Below, in pieces: positions 30,841 to 42,477 of a stretch of DNA of 64,000 nt. This stretch comes from Palaemon carinicauda (Eukaryota; Arthropoda; Malacostraca; Decapoda; Palaemonidae). The first letter of the stretch is position 1. Every line of letters begins with the position of its first letter. The notes beneath the pieces are model-generated. The model ran no database searches, was not told where the DNA came from, and was given only the letters and a program-made list of their open reading frames with translations. Both the position numbers and the translations under genes were made by a program. The DNA lies in assembly GCF_036898095.1 (NCBI RefSeq), contig NC_090751.1, forward strand, positions 77,311,695-77,375,694, read 5' to 3'.

Positions 30841-33800
30841 CTAGCCTGGGGGGGTAGGACACATCTCCTCCCTCAACTCCTGCACCGCCGCTACTACGTG
30901 AGTTTGATGTAGTAAATCTTCCTCCTCGCAAGGAACAGGCCTTCCCGTGGTCCTGAGAAATTCTGGACCGTTCCTCCACAGGGGGTTAGCTTGCAATTGT
31001 TGAGCCGTTGCGCCTCGGGATAGGATATCGGCAGGGTTCTGCTGACTAGGGACATGGTTCAGACTGAAACTACAAACCTGCTGAATAAAATTAATTTCCG
31101 CCACTCTGTTAGAAACAAACACATTTTTATTAGACCTGGCATCGGGCGATGCTACCCATGCCAACGTTACCTTACTGTCGGTCCACATTACTATTTCCCG
31201 TGGCTCGATCAGATCCTTGAGCGTTCTTGCTAGTCTGCTGCCTAACAACAAGGCCAGCAACTCTAGCTTAGGGATCGTCAGCTTGCTCATCCCTTTCGGA
31301 GTGATCCGGGTTTTACTCGTTACCAGACTTACCCGATTGCATTCGTCCCTAGTATATGCTACTGCTCCATATGCCTTACTGCTGGCATCGGTGAACACAT
31401 GAAGTTGTAAGCCTCTTTTTCCTATTGATCTTTGAAAGGTGATGTCGCTCACCGCTTTCAAATCATTCAACAATTCACTTGCCTCTTTAGCCCTCTCTTT
31501 TCCTAAGACATCATCCCAACCTACATTATCCTCCCATAGTTGTTGAAGGAAAAGCTTTCCCCTTACAAATAATGGGCTTATCAAACCTATCGGATCATAT
31601 ATGGAGACTAATAGGGAAAGTACCCTACGCTTCGTGGGCACCCATCCCTCCCCCAACTCACAGATCCCTTTGCTTTCTTTCACACACAATCTGTCCACGT
31701 CCCGGGCCCATCGCAGCCCGAGCACGTTCACACTCACAGGCTCACTCCACTGTTTCTCGCTATCGAAGGCCAAGTGATTACTGGCCCACCCTTCTAAGGG
31801 CATACCCGCCCTTTTTAAGATGTTATGAACAGACTCATGCTCTTGCCTCATATGTTCTATATCTTCAAACGTGGCCAGATAATTATCGACATAAAAAGAT
31901 TTTACTAAATCTGGGCGCCCTTCCTCTTTAAAATGACAATTTAATATTTGCTGTAGCAAAAATGGACTAGCTGTGATGCCGAACACCACGACTCTAAAGG
32001 CGAAGGTAAGCGCTCGACCAGCTGCCTTGCGCCACAGAAATCGTGTGTATTTGGCATCACGAGAATCTAACAAAACACGATGGAATGCTTTACTTATGTC
32101 GGCTAACATGGCATATCGATTCAACCTAAACCTTATAATTAAACTATATGCTACTTCTACCAAATTGGGCCCAGGTAAAAGACATTCATTCAAGGACTTG
32201 CAACCTTGTGACTTGGCAGAGGCATTGAACACGATTCTAAGGGGGGTGGTACGGCTGTCTTTCTTAACACCAAAGTGTGGCATGTAATAACCTTCCACTA
32301 CGGGATTTTTCACTTCTGATATAAAACCTGCTTCGAGATACTTATCTATCACTCCCTGATATTGTTCAAGATATTCCCTATCCTTTCTGAATTTTGTCTG
32401 CAACGACTCCAACTGCGCCATAGCGTTACGATAATTTGTTTCTGGCCTAGCATCCGATCCGAATGGTAGGCTAACCTGATATCCCTCAGGTTTTCTTACA
32501 ACGCTTTGCGATACCTTTCGCACGGCCTCGGCCTCGCGAACAGTGTATTGCTCAGATGGGGCGATACCAACACGGTCTAATCGCCACCACTCATCTACAT
32601 CATACAGATATGGCTCGTCCGTGATTCTGCACACTCTCAACGTTCTTACTTGTTCGACCTTTTCCCCTTGGAACAGCCACTGTGGCACCTTCCCGTACGG
32701 GGACATACCATTATGCGTTAAGAAAAGATTTATCCCATCTACTTTTTCTACACCTATGACAAAATAGCTAAAATAATCAGCCCCAACTAATATGTGAACG
32801 TTCTTCATGGTATCTGATTGGTTTGCTGGATCGGCTAACGTGACTCCCTTGGTCAACAGATGCTGTCTGACTTTAACATAACCCACGTTATGTATCGGGA
32901 CGTCCACGTGTTCGTGTGCCACCAATTTCATACGCACGATTCTTTTCCCCATTTCAACCCTGCAACTTACTACATCGTATTGGCCGCTTATTTCCTCGGA
33001 ACCAAACGGAGCTATATTCAAGGATACTCTTCCTACCACCGGTAGGCCTAATTGACGGGCAATTTTTGCAGAGATGAAGCTCCTCTGGCTTCCTGAGTCG
33101 AGAAATAGGCGGACTCGCTTACTACCTTGCCTTTGTTGAATACCTGCCATGGCTGTTGGCAAGATAGTGCATGGGAGGTCCACATCAGACCTCTGCGCGA
33201 TCTTTGCGCTCGTGCACGGCTTAGATTCTACTTTAACCTTAGACGGACGGGGGGCATTTTGGTTCTGTGCAGGCGTCGCATTTACTACGGGGCGGGACGT
33301 TGTTGATTGACTATTACTATGACTAGGGATTGATTGCGGTCTACCCGCGTCGCAAATCGCAGTGTGGTGCTTAGCATTACAGTTTCTACAGGAATTTGAT
33401 ACGGGACATTTATCGCTACGATGGCCTGATTTCGTGCAATTGAAACAAAGACCCCTTTTTAGTAAAATGCGACGTCTAGCAGCTACGTCTGTCACTTGGC
33501 GACATCCGTGAGGCGGATGCCGTTCGCTACAAAATGGGCAGGAATTATGGTGGATGGGATGGGCTTTCGGTCTTACACTACTGTCTGGTCTTTTGTCACT
33601 CTCAAGACTGTCGCCTCTCTGCAATGCATCGTCTTCTAACATTCTTACTATGAAATCTATTGCCTCAAAAAACTCGTCCAACGTATAGTCGCATTTCCTC
33701 AAATGCTCTACCACCTTGCGGTATAGTTTTCCCTCTGACAATTTTTGATTAATGAGGCTCATGACCATGCCCTGGCCTAAGTCATTGGTACTAAGTCTTT

Positions 33801-34455
33801 TGATTTGCTCAATAATGATGGTTAACTCAAAACGGAACCTTTTTAATTCTACTGGGTTTAGTGACGGCACAAAGATGTTTGCTAACTTGCGGTGCAGAAT
33901 CACGAGTGTTTGGTGCACGTTGCCATACTGCTTATCTAATAAATCTAATGCTACACTATAGTTCGCGGCGGTTACACTCAGAGATTTGATAATTCTAAGC
34001 GGCTCTTTGCCCAACGTCCCCAATAAATACGTGAATTTAGACACTTCGTCTAAATCAGCTCTTCGATCCACGTGGATCGTGAATAGTTCACGGTACGATG
34101 CGTACTCTTGCACTTCCCCTTCAAACGTGGGGAGAGGCAGCGGCTTCAACCTGGGGAGGGCAACATTCCCCGTTGAAGGGCCTTTCACTTTATCTATTCT
34201 ATTGTACAATAGAGTGGAAGCCCGTGTCGCTTCACCTAACATATGCCTAATTCGGGCTTCGAAACTAGTTTCTAGCTTGACGCGCTGGCTCTTGTATAGC
34301 TCTTTAAGCTGTCGGACCTCTGCCTGCAACTACGTTACCAAATTCTGGTAAACGGACTCGGAGTAAGTCTCTATCAGCGCCCTTTGCGTTTCGCTTAGCA
34401 AATCCTCCAGTAGGCCCATCGACGCCTCGATATGCACGATCGTGGACACAGCCAT
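30841..34455 (-). pseudogene. BEL/Pao gag-protease-RT-RNase H, two in-frame TAG codons
   Basis: ATG at 34455 opens the frame and TAG at 34330-34332 interrupts it after 41 codons. It is then open to TAG at 30841-30843. The order is: gag (PLPTFEGEVQEYASYRELF, near 34130); zinc knuckles CFNCTKSGHRSDKC and CRNCNAKHHTAIC (33370-33450); aspartic protease LFLDSGSQRSF (near 33100); RT with ADISKAFHRV and the active site FYVDN (near 31890); RNase H FTDASSKAYGA, LELLALLLG, WTDSKVTLAW. Both stops could derive from CAG by one change. With LTRs this alike, the copy is either newly inactivated or tolerates the stops by readthrough; the sequence alone cannot say. Confidence 0.9.
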
Positions 34456-34656
34456 CTTAATTACTTTACTTTACGTTTGGGGGGGTTGGACAAGGCAAAA
34501 AAAAAGGATAATTTAACGTTAAGAAGGGACTCAAAGAACTGACCCACGTGGGCGATCGCACATCGGGACGTAGAGGACCTTAATTGTTCGTCTCTCTCTC
34601 TCTCAAAAGCTCATATTTTAAATTAGTCCTGTCCGGCTCTGGGAAGCGCTTGCGAT

Positions 34657-34674
34657 CCGGTTCGAAGGACCAAA
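34657..34674 (-). promoter_or_regulatory. BEL primer-binding site
   Basis: Directly downstream of the 5' LTR on the minus strand the sequence tttggtccttcgaaccgg is complementary to a tRNA 3' end (ccggttcgaaggacca, with T-loop GTTCGA and CCA). It would prime minus-strand cDNA. The tRNA species is not assigned. Confidence 0.8.
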
Positions 34675-35482
34675 TGTTGTGATTTTCACCAGTTTATTAA
34701 ACCTGCCCGATGTACTGGGCGGATCGCAAGGCCTTGAAGAGGCAAGACTCCCAAAACTTTCCAGGAGTTAACTAAAATACGGCGATAAAATTTACAATTT
34801 TATTACAAAAATAAACTCTGATAAAGACAAACAACATTCTTAAGCATTCACAAAACTCACTGAAAAACAAAATTGACCCTAGGTAATGTAGCATGTGCTC
34901 TTCAAGCACAAAGTCCACACCGGACTCATTAACAAACTGAAAATAGTGCCAATTCGAATTCAATACACAACGAATCACACACCAAATATCCCTATTCTTA
35001 TTTAACTCAGGATTCAGATCCCCAATCACAAGGATCTCTACACTAAACTGCGATATAAAAACTAAACGTCTTGCACTCAAACTTCTACTACAACCAACCT
35101 GGTAGACAAGGTAGAGAGGAGAGATAACAATTAGAGGGGACTTACTTTGGTCGGGGACGTTGGATCAAAGAGGACGAGCTAGCCTTGCAACCTCCGACGT
35201 CACCTTTTTGGCGCAATTTGTCCTGAACCTAAATTTCTAGATTGGATTTTTTTATCATGTTACAACAGAATGACTTTATTTTTCCTAATCTTAAATTACC
35301 AGCAATTGATTTTATTAGTCTCAGCGCCTTCCTACCAGGTGGTTTCCTTTTTTGGCTCTAAACGTTCACGTCTGGAACTACATTCATTCGCCCGCGAGTT
35401 TCTCCTCTCCCTCCAATTTGACGTAGTCGTAGGTGGAGTCAAATGGCGGGAATTTCGATTGATCGGGTCGAAACTCCCGACA
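34675..35482 (-). repeat. BEL 5' LTR
   Basis: 808 bp, TG...CA on the coding strand, with exact 5-bp duplication cgcca at 35483-35487. As 5' LTR it holds the promoter. It differs from the 3' LTR at three positions that I can see. Confidence 0.93.
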
Positions 35483-35632
35483 CGCCACATAGCAATCTGC
35501 ACCCTTAATAGCGTTTACGCTTCGAGGGGGAAAGTGGCAGAATTAGAAGGGGAGCCGTATCAAGGTTACCCTAGTTCCCATACTACTATTGAGTAAAACA
35601 ACAGCACCATATCCAAGATGGCGGACATTCCT
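35483..35632. repeat. B1 left ITR, inner part
   Basis: It resumes the ITR after the BEL insertion and pairs with 62751-62900 (ccatatccaagatggcggacattcc against ggaatgtccgccatcttgg, given in parts). Confidence 0.85.
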
Positions 35633-35713
35633 TGTAGCATTAGCATGGGGCTACAGATACAGTACTTCGGGAGGGATACTGTGAAGATCTTTTCTTTTAG
35701 AAAAGAATGGTGG

Positions 35714-35810
35714 GTCCATCAGGACGACATGGCCATCTCACCCAAAAATAGATTTTTCGCTTCGCTCAAAATCCGTTTTTGGGGCTCAAGCCATGTCGTC
35801 CTGGTGGAAG
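35714..35810. repeat. B1 internal complementary region
   Basis: Reverse complement of the left end (ccatcaggacgacatggccatc ... caaaatccg) fused through a T-run to the reverse complement of the right end (ggggctcaagccatgtcgtcc). Same layout as in B2 and B3. Confidence 0.88.
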
Positions 35811-36609
35811 TGTACCAGAGTATTAATGTATCTGTGGATTTTCATCAGTGCCTTAACCTTGGGACAACATTTCTATGGTCATTTGGACCATTTGAGACAA
35901 ATGACATTACCGTTATCCGTCATCATCACTAATCATGAACGATGTTAGTGCTTCCTGCCCCCTACAGGGAAGAGTCATTCTAGACAGTAGAAAAAGGGCC
36001 TCAAGGCTAGCATATATTGTATGAACAAACATAAGTATACACTGAATATACAAACAGTCTCATAGTTTGTATATATTTGCGAATCAATATCAGTATCCCT
36101 TATATCCATTGTTTGCGAGAATACAATGATATGAAGAATACTTACAACAGTAAGTCAGAGAACTCTTGCATCTTAAACATGCAATTGTCGGGCGAGTTAG
36201 GACACAATTACATTCTAATAGACATTTATTTCTAATAATTGACTAAATGAATTAACAAGTAAAACGAATGTAGCATGATAACGGAATTATACATGTAACA
36301 TATACAGAAATTATATTTCTTTTTTGAAAGGAAAGAAATGATGAGTGGCACTCTCAGACTGAAGAAAAGTTTTTGATAAAATTTCTCTTCGTAATTTCTG
36401 TACCAGTTATATCCTATCAACACTGTGTACTACGTACACACTGCACTAGTGCTATCTGTATAATTCCACACCTGGGATTTTGAACAGAGTTAGTGTCACC
36501 ATGGTAACACTCATTCAAAAGAAGGTCACACTAAAAGTGATGACCCCTTCTCCCTTTAATTCACAGTCCCAGTCAATTAACTGTTCATTGCAGAATTAAA
36601 CGACAGGTT
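35811..36609 (-). other. B1 3' untranslated region
   Basis: AT-rich stretch between ICR and YR stop; no ORF with a motif and no element end seen. Confidence 0.45.
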
Positions 36610-36656
36610 TTAATACACTACCTGCCGCCACCACATAAGCTTCAGTTCATTGACCT
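36610..36656 (-). pseudogene. B1 tyrosine recombinase, last codons
   Basis: The C-terminal tail of YR ends in TAA at 36610-36612. It is separated from the catalytic part at 37797-38079 by the small Gypsy insertion; acct is duplicated at 36653-36656 and 37797-37800. Confidence 0.7.
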
Positions 36657-36910
36657 TGTACCAACCGTGTGTCACACAATTGTACATAATTCCTTTTGTA
36701 TATATTATGCTTGTATCTGCGCTCTTCCCTCGCACTAAAACGAACATGAAAATTCATGTCTCCGGTTTCCTCTGTAACATTGTCACTTTCTCGAACATGT
36801 ATTTTCCTGTTGCCTTGAGGTTTTGTATATAAAGGAGAGTGTTCCTTAATAAACTACTCAGTTGATTGCATCCTGCCTTTGAGTCACAACCCTTCTCACG
36901 GCTCGTCACA
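36657..36910 (+). repeat. Small Gypsy 5' LTR
   Basis: TG...CA, 254 bp, with TATA box near 36828 and AATAAA near 36850. Confidence 0.92.
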
Positions 36911-36949
36911 TTGGTGACCCCGGAGTGACTCGCTCCTCCCGCCTCCCCC

Positions 36950-37260
36950 CCCCCCCCTCCACCTCTCACCGTTACTATGACGCCGTCAACGCATACCTTC
37001 TGCAGCAGTACTCGCCGTTGCCAGCCGCCCGTATAGCAACGCCTTTTCAGCTCTCTCAACAACCGTTGGGGGACCAAAGGGCTTCGCTCACCCTCGGGAA
37101 AATGACCAGTATCACTCATCTGCAACCTGCCGCAGACAGCTCTCCTCGTGAGGTGAACCTACTTCGTGCCCTTATGGACAGCCACTTCATGACCTTCAAA
37201 ACCTCCATCAATGCCTCCACTCGTGACGAAGAGGTCACCTATTCAACTTCAACCGAAGCT
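36950..37260 (+). pseudogene. Gypsy gag fragment
   Basis: The plus frame encodes VNAYLLQQYSPLPAAR then PLGDQRASLTLGKMTS and SSPREVNLLRAL, which resembles the capsid part of Mag-type Gypsy gag (LLxxYSLS...LGDRxPSxLLxxM). No ATG opens this frame. Pol is absent: after about 37230 it runs into a repeat (37265-37360; four units with gaatgccgtaggacac) and then the 3' LTR. Confidence 0.6.
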
Positions 37261-37264
37261 GACG

Positions 37265-37362
37265 TGAATGCTGTAGGATATACACGCCTATGAATGCCGT
37301 AGGACACGCCTATGAATGCCGTAGGACACACATGCCTATGAATGCCGTAGGACACACTCGCC
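37265..37362 (+). repeat. Four short tandem units inside the small Gypsy
   Basis: Units of about 25-29 bp with core gaatgccgtaggacac and cctat linkers. Confidence 0.85.
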
Positions 37363-37542
37363 TACCCCGTGACGAGCCGGAGCGGCATCACAGCCACCCA
37401 TCATCCACCACTCGCTCGCACCCCACCCATCGACTTCTACAGCCAATCACTGCCGCTAATCAGCGTAGTTTTTACTACTAACTCTCCAGATTCAGGGCAC
37501 CTATTTAACATGTTCAGTATGTCATTTTTAGAGGGGGAGCCA

Positions 37543-37796
37543 TGTACCAACCGTGTGTCACACAATTGTACATAATTCCTTTTGTATATATTATGCTTGT
37601 ATCTGCGCTCTTCCCTCGCACTAAAACGAACATAGAAATTCATGTCTCCGGTTTCCTCTGTAACATTGTCACTTTCTCGAACATGTATTTTCCTGTTGCC
37701 TTGAGGTTTTGTATATAAAGGAGAGTGTTCCTTAATAAACTACTCAGTTGATTGTATCCTGCCTTTGAGTCACAACCCTTCTCTCGGCTTGTCACA
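37543..37796 (+). repeat. Small Gypsy 3' LTR
   Basis: 254 bp, five differences from the 5' LTR. Confidence 0.92.
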
Positions 37797-38079
37797 ACCT
37801 GCTTACCATAGTGTTTGTAAAACACTCTGGATGATTTCCATCCAGTATTTGACCAAAGCCGCTCAAAGTCCATGTACTGAAAAAAGTTCAGTGATGAAGC
37901 AATTTTTCTCGGATCATGACCTGTGGGAGTACTATCAGGATATGCTCTACGAATAAAGTAGGTGAGCTTCGCCCTCAGTTGTTTTAGGGATAAGTTTGAT
38001 CCAGAGGTTTCTCCTTTAAAAAGCTGTCCTCCCCTGAAGTCTGAAGTTCTACGGAGATAGACCTTTAGACACTTTACAG
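37797..38079 (-). pseudogene. B1 tyrosine recombinase, catalytic C-terminal piece
   Basis: On the minus strand it reads CLKVYLRRTSDFRGGQLF, then HxxR in GHDPRKIASSLNFF, Trp in TGWKSS and the nucleophile Tyr in FYKHYGKQV. It is contiguous in phase with 40139 and upstream once the hAT element and one copy of its 8-bp duplication (ctttacag at 38072-38079) are discounted. All catalytic residues are kept, so the gene was probably intact before the two insertions. Confidence 0.85.
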
Positions 38080-38481
38080 CAGGGGTTCTCAATCTTCTTG
38101 GCCCATGCACCCCTTTCACCATTTGCAATGATGTCATCCCCCCCCCCAACTTCCCGTCTTTTCCAAATTTGTGTCTCAAAAAGTGCACTGTATATAATAT
38201 GCAAATATCACTAAAAATCCTTTTATTTTCTTTTTTTCAAACTGAATTATACATTTACAGCTTTACATGGATTACTTTTACAATGGAGTATTACAAATTA
38301 TATGCAAATTGAAAATATCGATGGATATATAAAACTTAAATGAAAGTAAAATAGTTTTTTTTTTTTTAATTTATAAGAACTACTTAACAGGTCAAACTGA
38401 AGCTGATGCAACAAACAAAAAGTTCGATATGGTAACAAGATATTATAAACCTGTAATTACTTTTATTCAGAAGATTACATT

Positions 38482-38850
38482 TCATCGATTGACGAAACCT
38501 GTGATTGTTTTTTTCTTAGCCAATTCTGGGATACACGGATGAGTGCTTGAAAGGGCACAACGCAGGTCATTTTCTACCTGTAATCTACTGCGCTGCTTCG
38601 TTTTAATTTGTAATAGAGTTGAAAAGTCTGACTCACGGAGATATGTCGATACAAATGGAAGCAATACACGGATAGCCATTTCTGCCACTTTTTGGTAGGA
38701 ATCGCACATCAGAGGCCAAAATTCTGTTATTGATTTCTCATCGAACATATCTCTTACACCATAATCACTTTTTAACTCCAAAAACTCATCTTGACAATCA
38801 TCAGGAACTTTTTCAACCGACAGTTTAAATGGATTTCTGACTAAATCCAA
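38482..38850 (-). pseudogene. hAT transposase, C-terminal dimerisation part
   Basis: The 122-codon piece contains YLRESDFSTLLQIKTKQRSRLQ and ENDLRCALS, the hallmark end of ZBED5-like hAT transposases (family: ...E.gFStL..ik.k.R.rL..e.dLr.alS). It is out of phase with the upstream piece and separated from it by about 170 bp, so the gene is broken. Confidence 0.82.
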
Positions 38851-39023
38851 CTCATCATCACTAAGTTCGTGAAAATATCGTCTGAATTAATTTTCCAGTG
38901 CTGTCAAATGCTACAAAATTAATTTTTTGCAAATTGGGGAAGCACCTTGTCTTCACCACAAACATCAAAAATGGATGACAGTTTCTCAAACATTGCTACA
39001 TTTTCTGCATTTACCCTTTTCTT

Positions 39024-39830
39024 CTAATTTTCAGGCTTGCTCATGAAAGCCACCAAGGCATCTACGAATTCTATAATTTCTGTATTCCTTCCTTGCATCT
39101 GAAGATACAGTTTATTCAGTTGCTCAATTATATCAACCAAATAGGCAAGACGCATGATCCATTCCTCATCACTCAGCCAGGCAGGAAATTCTGTTTTGCC
39201 TTGCACTTCAAAAAACAATTTGAGCTCATCTCTAAACTCAAATACTTGCTCAGTTACATTTCCTCTTGAACGCCAACGAACATTTGTGTGAAAAAGAAGC
39301 GAATGAGGGGTTGCATCCATATCAATACATAAATGCTTGAAAAGTCGCGAGTTTAGAGCCCCTCCTTTGACGAAATTTACATTTTTAATTGTTTGATCCA
39401 AAACCTTCTCTAGCAGAGGAGGAAGTGTTTTTGAGGCTAGTGTCCGACGATGGCTCATACAATGAATGCCTTTCACTTTTGGAGCTCGCTTTTTCACACA
39501 TACTTGGAATTCTGATTTTGCCCCTAACATAGCTGGTGCTCCATCTGTACAACACCCACTGTGATATTATCCCACGAAAGATTTTCTGATTCAAAAAAAG
39601 ATGAAACCTTCTCCAAAATATCAGAGGCCTTAGTAGTTAGTTCAAGAGGAGAACAAAAGAGAACTCCTCTTTAAATGAACCTGAGTGAACATACCTTGCA
39701 AACACCATCAACTGGGAACATGATGCCACATCAGTTTATTCATCAAGTTGAATTGAAAATAAGCTAAATGCTGAAGACTTTATCTCCTGCACAATTTGAT
39801 CCTTGATATTAGCTTCTCAGTTATTTATAG
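39024..39830 (-). pseudogene. hAT transposase, catalytic core part
   Basis: 39024-39530 is open (HCMSHRRTLASKTLP, then FHTNVRWRSRGNV and FEFRDELKLFF). A frameshift near 39530 leads to VGVCTDGAPAMLGAK, with the conserved Asp of the CxxDGAPAM motif. Further upstream QLDE is followed by a TAA (about 39736-39738) where the family has a codon before TDV, next to the first catalytic Asp. The N-terminal BED zinc finger is not found; 39830-40138 is short for it, so it is probably deleted. Confidence 0.82.
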
Positions 39831-40138
39831 TCCAGGAGTTCCCAACCTTGGAGTTGCCAAGAAATTCTCTTGGGACTTACTTAATTCCCTAGGGCTCTGT
39901 CTCTTCCTCAGTACCTTTTCCAATCCTAGGACTAACTTGGGTGGTCACTTGTATATTACTGTCTAATCCATTTTTCCTGGGACAGCACATGATATAATCC
40001 CAGCCCACGTGACAGGCCAGTTACGCCATAGCCTATGATTGCTCTCCTCGCCCATAAACTTACTTCGGTCACAATTCACCCCCTGAAAGCCCAAAATTCA
40101 CCCCTGGGGGTGAATTTCAACCCCATTGAGAACCTCTG

Positions 40139-40890
40139 CTCTACAGGATATAGAGAGACATTTTCCTTCAGAGGGCAGATTCTCCAGGGACCCCACCTCT
40201 TAGTGGGTAGCTTGTTCTTAGCAAGAAAGGTTGTATCAGGAAAGAGATTCAGTTCTCCCACTTCTGTGAACTGAATGTGGCCCTCATCTCTAGATAGGGC
40301 CACTATTTCACTAACTCTAGCCCCGGAGGCTATAGCGAACAGGAAAATAACCTTTTGGGTTAGATCCTTAAGGGAACAATCTTCATTATTCACAGATGAG
40401 GCATGATGTAGGACCTTGTCCAAAGACCATGAGATGGGCTTTGGTGGTGCTGCAGACCTAAGCCTTGCATATGCCTTCGGAATCTTATTAAAGATTTCAT
40501 TCGCCAGATCCACTTGAAAGCCATATAGAAGAGGTCTAGTCAAGGCGGACTTGCACATAGTTATCGTGTTGGCCGCCAGACCTTGATTATGAAGGTAGAC
40601 AAAGAAGGACAGACAGAAGTTCATTGAAATTTCTTTCGGTCCTTTTGCTTTTACAAAAGAAACCCACTTTTTCCAAGAAGGCTCATATTGTCTTCTAGTT
40701 GACTTGGACTTGTATTCTTCTAAGAATTCTATATTGCCTTCTGAGATCTCAAATCTTTTCCTAACCGCTAGGGCAAGAAAATCATGAAATGAAGGGTTCG
40801 GGTTTTCTGTGATAAATCTAAGGCAATTAACTTCTGAACCTTCTGAAATAATCCTGGGTTCAGAACTAGGGCCAGCCTCAGCTTCAGTTC
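40139..40890 (-). pseudogene. B1 tyrosine recombinase, N-terminal and mid piece
   Basis: From about 40890: CLRFITENPNP, SAM-like part YEPSWKKWVSFVKAKGP...CKSALTRPLLY, first catalytic Arg in SGARVSEIVALSRDEG, ending ICPLKENVSLYPVE where the hAT element begins. Its frame is open upstream to 41833 across decayed RT. The pieces at 37797-38079 and 36610-36656 complete the gene. Confidence 0.87.
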
Positions 40891-42470
40891 CTTCACTAAA
40901 GAGGACAGATTGCTCTTGGGCTACTTGGGAGCCAACAGAGCTACTCATCCCTGGAAGGATCTCAGCATGTTGAGGACCTTCAGCAGGAGATCGGATGGGA
41001 TGAACGGGAATTCCTGAGTCCATCCCTTCCATACTAGAGACATGATGTCTGTTATCTCCACTAGAGGATCCTCGTATGGGGCTACATATTAAGGTAGTTT
41101 CTTGAAGACGCTTGCTATGATGAGGTCGATCTGCAGCTCGGGGCCCCTTTCCCATCTGGGAGAGAATAGGGCTGTGTCTGTGGACCATTCTAACTCTATC
41201 GGCTTGAGCCCGAGTAGACCATCCACTGTCACATTGCGGATCGATTGTACATGAACTGCTGACAGGTGCCATCCCTTTAAGTAAAGGATGGTTAACGTCA
41301 CCTAGACTGTATGAGACGTTCTCTAGCATTGTCGATTCCGACATCTCATTATCGCTTCGGTGTCCCAGATCAGCCGTAGGAGGTCTGATCTGCGTGGAGA
41401 GAGTTTCCCCACTCATGACAGAACCAACATGGTCTTGGGACTTTTGGGCTTTGACCTTTGTTAGGGAAGCGATTAATGAAGGACCGATATCGGTCTTTTT
41501 AGATCTCTTCGAGCGTTTGATGCAGATCTTCTCCAGATTCTTAATGCATCTTTTAGCTATGCTCTTAGCACTGGGTCTGTCACTATTGTGAACTGGAGAG
41601 AGTTCAGAACTCCTCCCTGTTAGCGTCTTGGAAATCTGACTAATTACCAGAGTCTCTTGACCGACCCTGCAATCTCCTTTTACATTCCCAAGGGAAAGGA
41701 GAGTTAATGTGACCACAAGTTTCAATGGTTTTTTAGCCATTGAAGCCTTTAAGATGGAGAGAATCGAGACTTCATGAAGCTTATCTTGCATCCCCGATGT
41801 TCCGGGAACCGGATCATTTCCTTGGATGTTCATAGACCAGCCCCTTCAGGTGCTGCCCACCCCAGCCTTTCGTCCAGGTACATTGTTGCCTGAACCATTT
41901 CTAGGCTTGGTTTTTCTGTGACTGTGTCTGCCAATCCAGTGAAGATACTTAGGACTGTGCCTAGTCCGACAAGTATCTTTCCTAGGATATACATTACCCT
42001 CTGTAACTTGAATCCTATGTAGGAGGGGAGGGGGTGACTTGACTGGATGTTGCCAATAGACACCTTATAGGTCTTACAAGACTACGAACACCCCTCTTTG
42101 AAACAGGGTCCTTATGTTCAGAGGGATTAACATTCTGAACTTGCTGTTTTATTTGAACTTGTTGAGTGGCGACAAGTCCAGAATGACTGAGTTTTCTTGA
42201 GTCCTTCTTGTGAACACCAAACAGCCTTTCTTGGAATTTGATGGACTATAGTTTCCTTACCACCTGTATGCTCTAGAGCTCTAAGGTATACTCCTCCAGG
42301 AGGATTTTGGATTGTAAGAAGAGTTGAGGAAATGATGGTGGAGACATGTCTATCTCCCATCTTAGTCCAATCTTGATTAGGCTTTGGACCTAAGGATCGA
42401 AGGTCCAGCGATCCTAAAGAAACCTCCCTCCTACCAGAAGCATCTCTATGCTTCGAATGATCAGTAGGTT
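40891..42470 (-). pseudogene. B1 reverse transcriptase/RNase H remnant
   Basis: The best piece is 41830-42063: YIGFKLQRVMYILGKILVGL ... TMYLDERLGW, aligned with B2 YLGFKLQ...AYLDDWLVW. The catalytic YLDD has become YLDE, and several large deletions and frameshifts remove the fingers and most of RNase H. The segment is about 1.6 kb against 1.95 kb in B2. It cannot encode an active polymerase. Confidence 0.8.
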
Positions 42471-42477
42471 TATATAT

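Larger units (their letters stand above)
27388..35482 (-). mobile_element. BEL/Pao LTR retrotransposon (8.1 kb)
   Basis: Identical-length LTRs (27388-28195 and 34675-35482, 808 bp each) flank one long minus-strand gag-pol frame. The flanking 5-bp duplication cgcca is exact. I count three substitutions between the LTRs (about 0.4 percent), so the insertion is recent. The polyprotein has gag, zinc knuckles, aspartic protease, RT, RNase H and integrase in BEL/Pao order, interrupted only by two TAG codons. It inserted into the left ITR of B1. Confidence 0.95.
36657..37796 (+). mobile_element. Small non-autonomous Gypsy-type LTR element (1.14 kb)
   Basis: 254-bp LTRs at 36657-36910 and 37543-37796 (five differences, about 2 percent), a primer-binding site ttggtgaccccggagtgac at 36911, a purine tract agagggggagc before the 3' LTR (37530-37541) and a 4-bp duplication acct. 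The LTR has a TATA box (tatataaagg) and AATAAA. Between the LTRs there is only a gag fragment and a short repeat, so it must use proteins of a full relative. It sits in the YR gene of B1. Confidence 0.92.
38080..40138 (-). mobile_element. hAT DNA transposon, internally decayed (2.06 kb)
   Basis: Terminal inverted repeats CAGGGGTTCTCAAT (38080) and ATTGAGAACCTCTG (ending 40138), one mismatch in 14. The 8-bp duplication is ctttacag (38072-38079) and ctctacag (40139-40146), one mismatch; 8 bp is the hAT standard. Transposase pieces of the ZBED5-like type lie inside on the minus strand. It sits in the YR gene of B1, between the codons for PVE and CLK. Confidence 0.93.

Noticed and set aside
27485..35080. 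Identical 102-codon frames at 27485-27793 and 34772-35080
   Set aside because: They lie inside the two LTRs of one BEL element; duplication is from the LTRs and no motif is present.
29107..35482. Endogenous retrovirus with envelope
   Set aside because: The domain order and protease/RT type are BEL/Pao; after integrase there is only an acidic tail and repeats, with no envelope-like membrane protein.
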